Assembly: GCA_964368605.1 (NCBI GenBank)
Contig: CAYJBP010000034.1
Location: 1-21,094 of the forward strand
Source of the DNA: CAYJBP01 sp964368605
GTDB taxonomy: Bacteria; Bacillota; Dehalobacteriia; UBA4068
DNA length: 21,094 nt
Direction of reading: 5' to 3'
Every line of letters begins with the position of its first letter. Within the stretch, counting starts at the first letter, position 1. The translations under genes and the position numbers were made by a program. Shown one piece after another: positions 14,756-21,094 of the stretch. The notes under the pieces are model-generated. The model worked only from the letters and a program-made list of their open reading frames with translations. It did not search any database and was not told the DNA's origin.

Positions 14756-16492
14756 TTAAGCTTGATAAGCCTTACGGGCATCACTATAACCGGTTACGGC
14801 TAAAGTTTTAGGATCTAGAATAATGCCATAATCCTCTAAAGCCTGCTCGATAGTGATATACTCATTCTTAACATCCCAAATTACCGTTTCTTCTTTACGG
14901 GCTAAGGGATTACCATAGCCGCCGCCGGAGGCGCAAACCATTCTTACGCTATCGCCGGTATTAAGTTGGTATTGGGCGGTGGTGCCCATCGGGCCATCTT
15001 TAAGCTTGCCTTCTTTATCATAAAAGGCAAAGTTATTATTGCTGCCGTCTTTACCGCCGCCAAAGCCCCAGCAATTAATCTTATTACGGCCAAAATTAGC
15101 CGAGAAGAATTGATTATCGCTTAAAGCTTCATAGGTGCGCACACAGCCGCTGCCGCCACGATACTCGCCGGCGCCTTTACCATCGGTATGCAGGCTAAAT
15201 TCATTAATTCTAATCCCGTAACGGGTTTCGGCCATTTCTACCGGCACATTATAGGTTTCGCCATCGGCTACGCAGAATTGGCCAACTTCGCCATCTTTAC
15301 CGGCCGAAGCACCCCAGCCGCCGCCGGTAGGCTCTACGATTAAGAACGATTCGCCGGTAGCAGGGTTAATGCCCGATTGTACTACCGCACAAACCGAAAG
15401 CATATGGCCTGCGCCCAAATACTCGGGGAAATAAGGAGCAAGGGCACGCCATACTACCTCGCCTGCTAAAAGCAAGCTTTCGAAATAGCAAGAAGTAGGT
15501 GCAGGCGGCAAAGCACGCAACACCGAGCCCTCTTCGGTAATAACCCTAATCGGGCGGAAAATGCCATCATTAGCAATAAGTTCCGGCCCCATAATCGCCA
15601 TATAAACAATTTTTACCCCAGCCCCTGCTGCCGTAAATCCGGCATTAATTGTGCTGGCTACCTGCGGCGAACTGCCGGTAAAATCGGCAACAAATTCATC
15701 ATCGGTAATGGTTATCTTAACTTTTACCTTAACCATATTGCCATTGCCATCATCATCTAAATAATCTTCCATCTCAAAAACACCTTTAGGCATTTCCTTT
15801 AAGCGTTTGCGAGCCATCAATTCGCCTTGATCTAATAAGCGAGTCATTGCCCCTTTTAAAACATCCAGACCATATTTATCGCATAAATCATTTAAACGAT
15901 TATAGCCGGTACGCAAGGAAGAAATCTGCCCCCACATATCGCCTTCGTTTAAGGCAGGATAACGCACATTAGAGCACATCATATCATAAATGCCCTGTAC
16001 CAGCTCACCTTTATCAACAATTTTAATGCCCGAGAAGCAAAGGCCTTCTTGGAATAATTCGGTGGCCTTCATTGTAAAAGAGCCGGGATGAGTGCCGCCA
16101 ACATCTGTCCAGTGGGCTTTATTGCCGATAAAAGCAATTAATTCGTCTTTATAGAATACCGGCATACACATACCAATATCCGATAAATGCGTACCGCCGC
16201 CCATATAAGGGTCGTTGATAATAAAAACATCGCCCGAATTTAGGTTTTCTTTACCGAATTTGCCAATAATTGCCTGCACCAAAGGTGAAATTGTGCCGAT
16301 AAAGCCGCAAGCGCCATTACCTTGGGTTAAAAGGTTGCCGTCGGCATCGGTAATGCCGGTGGCATAGTCTAAGGTTTCGTAAATAACCGGGCTCATCGAA
16401 GTTTGGGCAAAAGCATAGAATACCTCATTGCTTACCGCAACTAAAGCATCTTTAACAATATCTAAAGTAACTGCATCAATTTTGGTCATCAT
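14756..16492 (-). CDS. hyuB: Hydantoinase B/oxoprolinase family protein (HyuB-like subunit)
   Basis: Partner subunit of an ATP-dependent amide- or lactam-opening enzyme (N-methylhydantoinase, 5-oxoprolinase or a related carboxylase). It has 578 residues, full length for the family. The metal-site motif INDPYMGGGTHLSDIG contributes Asp94, His102 and Asp105; AHWTDVGG contributes His127 and Asp130. Other family blocks are QGNGACGFIGT and, near the end, GGGYGNPLAR. Two ATGs are adjacent; GGGAGGG favours the second by spacing (MTKID), so the protein may be one residue shorter. It follows hyuA after ten bases, so the two are co-transcribed and probably form one complex. The true substrate cannot be read from the sequence. 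Confidence 0.9.
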   Translation of the reverse strand: MMTKIDAVTLDIVKDALVAVSNEVFYAFAQTSMSPVIYETLDYATGITDADGNLLTQGNGACGFIGTISPLVQAIIGKFGKENLNSGDVFIINDPYMGGGTHLSDIGMCMPVFYKDELIAFIGNKAHWTDVGGTHPGSFTMKATELFQEGLCFSGIKIVDKGELVQGIYDMMCSNVRYPALNEGDMWGQISSLRTGYNRLNDLCDKYGLDVLKGAMTRLLDQGELMARKRLKEMPKGVFEMEDYLDDDGNGNMVKVKVKITITDDEFVADFTGSSPQVASTINAGFTAAGAGVKIVYMAIMGPELIANDGIFRPIRVITEEGSVLRALPPAPTSCYFESLLLAGEVVWRALAPYFPEYLGAGHMLSVCAVVQSGINPATGESFLIVEPTGGGWGASAGKDGEVGQFCVADGETYNVPVEMAETRYGIRINEFSLHTDGKGAGEYRGGSGCVRTYEALSDNQFFSANFGRNKINCWGFGGGKDGSNNNFAFYDKEGKLKDGPMGTTAQYQLNTGDSVRMVCASGGGYGNPLARKEETVIWDVKNEYITIEQALEDYGIILDPKTLAVTGYSDARKAYQA

Positions 16493-16502
16493 TATCCCTC
16501 CC

Positions 16503-18545
16503 TTAATTCATTAGCTCTATAATTAAATTACCGTATTTATCTACTTCCAGGCTTTGCTCGGCATAAACCAAGGTAGCCGAGGTTTGCTCTTCCACAATGG
16601 CAGGGCCCATTAATTTAGCACCGCAACCTAATTTATTGCGATCATAAATCTTGGTATCTACCCAGCCTTGCTCGGCAAAATATACGGGGCGGGTTTCGAT
16701 AATAGCCGCCTCAATGCTGCCTTGATGGGGGGCAATTTCCGGCAATTTGGGCTTTTCCAAGCGGCCATAGGATACCAGGTGTAAGTTAACAATTTCGGTG
16801 GGGGTATCCGGCAAGCGGAAGGTATAATAATGCTCATGGGTATCATGGAAGCGCTTGATAATTTCCTGCTTGATATCCTCTGTCCAGGGGATAGGCGGCA
16901 CATTTACCTTAACGGTATGCTCTTGCCCCATATAGCGCATATCGGCGATAAAGGAATTAACAATATTTTCTTCGGCTATGCCTTCGGCGGCAAATTGCGC
17001 CTTGGCTTGCGCTACTAAATCTGTCCACATTGCATTAAGATCGGCCGGAGCCACATCATTTACACGACAAATTTTGGTTTGAATATAATCATGGCGCACA
17101 TCGGTCATCAGCATGCCCCAAGCCGAAAATACCGAGGCGGCTAAGGGGATAATAACCTTATGAATATTTAATTCTTTGGCCAAATAAGCGGCATGCATCG
17201 GGCCGCCACCGCCAAAGGCGACCATGGCAAAATCACGAGGATCATAACCACGGCGTACCGAGATTAATTTTAAGGCATTATACATATTAGAATCGGCCAC
17301 CCTAATAATACTCATGGCGGCTTCTTCTACGGTTTTATCCAAAGGATTGCCCACTTTTTCCATAATGGCGGCCTTAACTTTGTCTAAATCAACTTGATTA
17401 TCAAAGTTTTTGGCCGATAAGCGCCCTACAATTAGGCTGGCATCGGTGGTAGTGGGGTTTTCGCCGCCACGGCCATAAGCAACAGGCCCCGGTAAAGCGC
17501 CTGCCGATTGCGGCCCTACTTTTAAAGAGCCGGCATCATCAATCCAGGCAATCGAGCCGCCGCCATTACCGATTTCCACAATATCCACAACCGGGCACAT
17601 AATCGGATAGCCGGAAAAAGTATCGCTACGCTCGATACGATATTCGGTGGTAACTTTAACTTCGCCCTTATCAATTAAAGAGCATTTAGCGGTAGTGCCA
17701 CCAATATCAAAAGCAATAATATTTTCCTCTCCGATTAATTGGCCTAAAATAGCCGAACCATAAACACCGGCTACCGGGCCTGATTCTACAATATTAATCG
17801 GGGTTTGCTTGGCTTGATCAAAGGTAGTGCTGCCACCATTACTTTGCATGATAAACTTTTTGCTTTTAATGCCGGTTTCTTCCAAGCGGTTTTCTAGCTT
17901 ATTTATATAGGTGGATGCCGTAGGCATAACATAAGAGTTTAAAGCCACGGTAGAGGTGCGCTCATACTCGCGCCATTCCCTAGTTACTTCATTAGAAGAT
18001 GTTACATAAATTTCCGGCCAATATTTTTTAACCAATTCCACGGTTTTGCGCTCATGGCTGTCATTGGCATAGGAATTAATAAAGCAGACGGCAATGGCTT
18101 CAACGCCTTCGCTTTTAAAATAATCAACACAAGCCTTAACATCATCTTCGTTTAAGGGGGTTAAAACTTGGCCATCATAGGTGATTCTTTCGCTAACTTC
18201 TTGTCGCAAATAGCGGGGAATAAATGGACGTGGTTTAGCGAAAACAATATTGAATAAATCCGGACGATTCATACGGGCAATTTCCAAAACATCCCTAAAG
18301 CCTTTGGTAGTGATAAGGGCGGTTTTGGCGCCTTTTCTTTCGGTTAAGGCATTGATAATGGTGGTGGTGCCATGCACAAAAGATGCTACCTCTTTAGCAT
18401 CTACCCCACTTTTAAGAAAAACATCAATAACTCCCTGTTCAAAGTTGGGCGGTGTGGTATGGCTTTTGCTTAAAATCATTTTTCCGGCCTCATCTACGGC
18501 CACTAAATCTGTAAAAGTTCCTCCGATATCTGTTGCTACTCGCAT
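16503..18545 (-). CDS. hyuA: Hydantoinase/oxoprolinase family protein (HyuA-like ATP-binding subunit)
   Basis: ATP-binding subunit of the same complex, with 680 residues. The fold is actin/sugar-kinase-like: RVATDIGGTFTDLVAVD at the N terminus (phosphate-binding Asp6 and GGTFTD) and a second phosphate loop, FDIGGTTAKCSLI, near 273-287. FVHGTTTIINAL and VAFGGGGPMHA are further family blocks. ATP activates the ring amide so that HyuB-linked hydrolysis becomes favourable. It is the first gene of the operon, divergent from an NCS1 permease that could import the substrate. The start is supported by AAAGGTGG six bases upstream. No substrate-specific feature is visible; N-methylhydantoin, other hydantoins, 5-oxoproline or another lactam are all open. 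Confidence 0.9.
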   Translation of the reverse strand: MRVATDIGGTFTDLVAVDEAGKMILSKSHTTPPNFEQGVIDVFLKSGVDAKEVASFVHGTTTIINALTERKGAKTALITTKGFRDVLEIARMNRPDLFNIVFAKPRPFIPRYLRQEVSERITYDGQVLTPLNEDDVKACVDYFKSEGVEAIAVCFINSYANDSHERKTVELVKKYWPEIYVTSSNEVTREWREYERTSTVALNSYVMPTASTYINKLENRLEETGIKSKKFIMQSNGGSTTFDQAKQTPINIVESGPVAGVYGSAILGQLIGEENIIAFDIGGTTAKCSLIDKGEVKVTTEYRIERSDTFSGYPIMCPVVDIVEIGNGGGSIAWIDDAGSLKVGPQSAGALPGPVAYGRGGENPTTTDASLIVGRLSAKNFDNQVDLDKVKAAIMEKVGNPLDKTVEEAAMSIIRVADSNMYNALKLISVRRGYDPRDFAMVAFGGGGPMHAAYLAKELNIHKVIIPLAASVFSAWGMLMTDVRHDYIQTKICRVNDVAPADLNAMWTDLVAQAKAQFAAEGIAEENIVNSFIADMRYMGQEHTVKVNVPPIPWTEDIKQEIIKRFHDTHEHYYTFRLPDTPTEIVNLHLVSYGRLEKPKLPEIAPHQGSIEAAIIETRPVYFAEQGWVDTKIYDRNKLGCGAKLMGPAIVEEQTSATLVYAEQSLEVDKYGNLIIELMN

Positions 18546-18560
18546 AAATAACCACCTTTC

Positions 18561-18609
18561 TATTCGTTTTTAAACTTAAAGCAAATAAATGCCTAAGTTT
18601 ATATTCGTT
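18561..18609. promoter_or_regulatory. Symmetrical element in the hyuA-permease divergent region
   Basis: An inverted repeat, TAAACTTA (18571-18578) with TAAGTTTA (18594-18601), is flanked by direct repeats of TATTCGTT (18561-18568 and 18602-18609). It lies next to the hyuA ribosome binding site. A regulator site or leader hairpin is possible. No clear sigma-A promoter pair stood out in the 198 bases between the two genes. Confidence 0.3.
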
Positions 18610-18743
18610 GCCCAAGCCCCGTTTCCTTTAATTTAATACCTAAATTGTTTAATATCTTAACGACGTAATTAAAAGGATATTTTTTGTTTATGGAGAATAT
18701 AAAGTTTAGCAAGTAAATAATATGCATTAAAGGAGGCTAAATT

Positions 18744-20102
18744 ATGACAGAAAACAAAGCAGATCAGCAAGCCATGGAACAAAGCTCGGCAGAATCCAAA
18801 CTAGGCGATGATAATCCCCTAAATCCGGTGCCGCTGGAAAAACGCCAGCATTGGCTAACCCCGGCCATGATTTTTGGCGGCTTGGAATTTTGCGTACCGG
18901 TATTGATGGTAGGTGCAGCTTTGGCTACATCTTATAGCTTAGCAGCTACTATCCCAATTTTACTTATTGCATTTTTTGGTATTCAGTGGATTGGTAATAT
19001 TGTTAATGGTTATATGGGTGCCAAAACCGGTTTATCTTCTTCGGTATTAGCACGCTGTAGTTTTGGCCAGCGTCAATCGCAAATTATCATTGCTTTTGTG
19101 GTAATGGTGGCTTGCATGGGCTGGTGGGGCATTCAAACCGAGGTTACAGGCGATTCTATTTGCGCCATGCTTGGTATCGACCATACTGCTCCCGCTAATT
19201 TTGGTATCCGCGCCTTAATTATTACTATTGTTGGTATTTTATTTGCTATTCCTTCCATCTTGGGTTTTTCCTCGATGAAGTGGACGGATATTGTTGCTGT
19301 GCCGGCCGGTTTAATTTTGGTTGTTTTTGGTATTTATTTAGGTATTAGCAATGCCGGTGGCGTAAGCGAAATTTTTTCTTATAAACCTTCTGCTCCAACT
19401 TTAACTTTTATTGCGGCAATTAATATGATTTTAGGTATGAATATTTCCCAATGGGTAATTGCTGCCGACTATACTCGTTATGCCAAACCTACTGTAGGCG
19501 ATGCAATTAAAATCCCCTTAGGTATTATCGGTATTGGTATTCCCTTAATGTTTGTTGGTGCTGTTATGGCCGTAGGCCAAGGCACAGGCGATATCGTACA
19601 GGTTATGGTTAACTTGGGCTTCCCCTTCTGGGGCTTTATCGTACTTTGGTTATCCTCTTGGACCAGCCAGTTGGTAAACAATTACAGCATGGGTTTATCG
19701 ATGAGCACTTTATTTGGTGCTAAAACCAATAAAGGCCGTATTATCTTAACCATTATCGGTACTATTATCAGCTTAATTTTAAGTATTGGCGGAATTATGG
19801 ATTATTTCGTCGAATTCATTTACTTGTCCTCGCTATTTTATGCTCCGATTGCCGGCGTAATGTTTACCGATTTCTTCCTCCGCTTCGGCAAATGGGAAGA
19901 TCATAAGGGTTGGAATGCTATGGCTACCTTGGCTATTGCTTGCGGTATTGCTATTGGTTATTATACCACCTATATCAATCCGATGGGCATTCCGGTTATC
20001 CAATGCGTATTGGTAACTGCCGCTGTTTACTTAGCAGCCACTAAAATTAAGGCCGGTATTAAGCCTGACGAATTCACGCCTGAGCGTTTTTTGGCTAAAT
20101 AA
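18744..20102 (+). CDS. NCS1 family (purine/cytosine/hydantoin-type) permease
   Basis: Cytoplasmic-membrane symporter of 452 residues with about twelve hydrophobic helices after a 35-residue hydrophilic N terminus. It belongs to the nucleobase:cation-symporter-1 family, which includes CodB (cytosine) and Mhp1 (hydantoins). Family-like features are the PLEKRQHWLTPAMIFGG entry, SVLARCSFG in the third helix region, GWWGIQTEV, and the AADYTRYAKP loop. AAAGGAGG seven bases upstream fixes the start. It is divergent from hyuA-hyuB, which suggests that it brings in their substrate. Allantoin, cytosine, creatinine or hydantoins are all plausible family substrates. A terminator follows directly. Confidence 0.88.
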   Translation: MTENKADQQAMEQSSAESKLGDDNPLNPVPLEKRQHWLTPAMIFGGLEFCVPVLMVGAALATSYSLAATIPILLIAFFGIQWIGNIVNGYMGAKTGLSSSVLARCSFGQRQSQIIIAFVVMVACMGWWGIQTEVTGDSICAMLGIDHTAPANFGIRALIITIVGILFAIPSILGFSSMKWTDIVAVPAGLILVVFGIYLGISNAGGVSEIFSYKPSAPTLTFIAAINMILGMNISQWVIAADYTRYAKPTVGDAIKIPLGIIGIGIPLMFVGAVMAVGQGTGDIVQVMVNLGFPFWGFIVLWLSSWTSQLVNNYSMGLSMSTLFGAKTNKGRIILTIIGTIISLILSIGGIMDYFVEFIYLSSLFYAPIAGVMFTDFFLRFGKWEDHKGWNAMATLAIACGIAIGYYTTYINPMGIPVIQCVLVTAAVYLAATKIKAGIKPDEFTPERFLAK

Positions 20103-20121
20103 TCATTAAATATGATATACT

Positions 20122-20158
20122 AAAAAGGCTATGGCGATAAAATCGTCATAGCCTTTTT
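20122..20158 (+). terminator. Terminator after the NCS1 permease gene
   Basis: AAAAAGGCTATGGCGAT (20122-20138) pairs with ATCGTCATAGCCTTTTT (20142-20158) with one G-U wobble, ending in five T. The matching A-run makes it potentially bidirectional, but no leftward gene needs it. Confidence 0.85.
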
Positions 20159-20160
20159 AA

Positions 20161-20176
20161 TTAAGCACGTGCTTAA
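20161..20176. repeat. Perfect 16-bp palindrome before tyrA
   Basis: TTAAGCACGTGCTTAA is fully self-complementary. It lies between the permease terminator and the tyrA ribosome binding site, overlapping the first bases of the latter. It could be an operator or a short leader hairpin; role unknown. Confidence 0.5.
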
Positions 20177-20192
20177 GGAAAGGTATTTTAAA

Positions 20193-21047
20193 ATGCAAAA
20201 TAAAGTTATTACCATAGTTGGTATGGGGCTTTTAGGCGGTAGTTATGCCCAAGGCCTTAGCAAGGCCGGCAATACGGTTTATGGGATAGACATTAAACAG
20301 GAAAGTATAGATTTTGCCATCAAAAACGCTTATATTAAACAAGGCAAAACCGCAGATTTTGGCGATTTTTTAGCTATTAGCGATATGGTAATTTTATGCC
20401 TATACCCTAAAGCCTTAATCAGGTGGATAAAAGATAATGCCCATTTAATAAATAAACAGGCGATAATTACAGATGTTTGCGGCATAAAATTAGGTATTGT
20501 AAACGAGGTTCAGGCTATACTTGAGCCTTATGGCTTAGAATTTTATGCTTCGCATCCTATGCGTGGCAAGGAAACCCTAGGCGTACAAAATGCGGACTGC
20601 TCTATTTTTAAAAACGCAAATATTATTTTAGTGCCCAGCCCAAAAAACAGCCAAAAGGCAGAGGCCGTGATTATAGATTTGGCTAAAACCTTGGGTTTTA
20701 CCACAATTTCTAAGCTATCCCCTTTGGAGCATGATAAAATGGTAGGCTATTTAAGCCAGCTTACCCATGCAATTGCCGTAAGTTTGATGACGGCTAATGA
20801 TAGTAAAGACCTGGTAAAATACAGCGGCGATAGCTTTAAGGATTTAACCAGAATAGCCAAAATCGACGAGCATTTATGGAGCGAGCTTTTTAGCCTTAAC
20901 AAGGATATTTTATGCAATGAGATAGATATTTTTATAGAAAGCCTTTTAAAGCTTAAAGAGCATATTAACAATAATCAAATAGACGAGATGAAAGAGATCT
21001 TTAGGCTTTCTACTAAAAGACGGCAGTGGTTTGATGAAGGGTTGTAG
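20193..21047 (+). CDS. tyrA: Prephenate dehydrogenase-like protein (TyrA family)
   Basis: NAD(P)-dependent oxidative decarboxylase of the tyrosine pathway (prephenate to 4-hydroxyphenylpyruvate). It has 284 residues and no C-terminal ACT domain. The Rossmann loop GMGLLGGS (10-17) with Asp33 at the end of the second strand favours NAD. SHPMRGKE carries the conserved His121. HDKMVGYLSQLTHAIA carries His180 and His192. The segment usually written TDxGSVK reads TDVCGIK, so the expected active-site serine is Gly97. An in-frame GTG at 20169 lies inside the upstream palindrome and has no ribosome binding site. AAGGAAAGG nine bases before the ATG at 20193 marks the start chosen here. Other dehydrogenases of the 6-phosphogluconate-like superfamily are a weaker alternative. 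Confidence 0.85.
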   Translation: MQNKVITIVGMGLLGGSYAQGLSKAGNTVYGIDIKQESIDFAIKNAYIKQGKTADFGDFLAISDMVILCLYPKALIRWIKDNAHLINKQAIITDVCGIKLGIVNEVQAILEPYGLEFYASHPMRGKETLGVQNADCSIFKNANIILVPSPKNSQKAEAVIIDLAKTLGFTTISKLSPLEHDKMVGYLSQLTHAIAVSLMTANDSKDLVKYSGDSFKDLTRIAKIDEHLWSELFSLNKDILCNEIDIFIESLLKLKEHINNNQIDEMKEIFRLSTKRRQWFDEGL

Positions 21048-21094
21048 GCTAGGCAGCCTGCCCAAAATAAAAAAGTTTTAATCAATTTTTTACC

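Noticed and set aside
18250..18573. Rightward 107-codon frame over the start of hyuA
   Set aside because: It is antisense to the conserved HyuA N terminus and ends at the ribosome binding site; it does not look like a protein.
18610..18743. Purine or other riboswitch upstream of the NCS1 permease
   Set aside because: No conserved core of a purine, preQ1 or guanidine aptamer was recognised, and there is no terminator between this stretch and the gene.
20091..20121. Possible tyrA promoter TTGGCT-N19-TATACT
   Set aside because: The spacer is too long, and the transcript would start inside the permease terminator stem; too weak to annotate.
21048..21094. Possible terminator after tyrA
   Set aside because: Only a 4-bp GGCT/AGCC stem is seen, with no adjacent T-run; the window ends before anything convincing.

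Overview
The window looks like the chromosome of an AT-rich, probably anaerobic member of the Bacillota (Clostridia-like). Pointers are near-consensus sigma-A promoters (TTGACA/TATAAT), strong AGGAGG ribosome binding sites, U-tract terminators, a CsoR-type copper repressor, an AdaA/AdaB repair pair, and a signal-peptide protein ending in three SLH (S-layer homology) domains. There are fourteen protein genes, one riboswitch and no tRNA or rRNA. I see no insertion sequence, phage gene or CRISPR array.

Layout: (1) 8-1014, leftward: the base-excision enzyme Tag and a small Cys-rich DUF2325 protein. The DUF2325 promoter carries two matching palindromes. (2) 1183-3436, rightward: a copper-type csoR/P1B-ATPase operon behind a textbook CsoR operator nested in a larger inverted repeat. 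(3) 3438-5417: a MATE efflux pump converging without a gap on a MarR regulator. (4) 5485-12247, leftward: the highlight. One transcription unit has its own promoter, an adenosylcobalamin-type riboswitch with a terminator as expression platform, and a roughly 2070-residue secreted SLH protein. That protein contains two alpha/alpha-toroid repeats and two DUF4430 (transcobalamin C-terminal-like) domains. These are the two building blocks of animal intrinsic factor and transcobalamin, so I propose a B12-repressed, cell-wall-tethered corrinoid-capture protein. (5) 12306-14622, leftward: a membrane-anchored DJ-1/PfpI protein with its own operator, and an overlapping adaA-adaB-monooxygenase operon. 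(6) 14678-20158: hyuA-hyuB (ATP-dependent hydantoinase/oxoprolinase type), divergent from an NCS1 permease, which suggests uptake and hydrolysis of a hydantoin-like or other cyclic amide compound. (7) 20193-21047: a prephenate dehydrogenase-like TyrA.

The genes fall into separate small stress or nutrient modules rather than one pathway: alkylation repair (Tag, AdaA, AdaB), metal and drug export (CsoR/ATPase, MATE/MarR), corrinoid acquisition, and nitrogen-compound use. All functional calls come from reading motifs by eye; no search or structure prediction was run.
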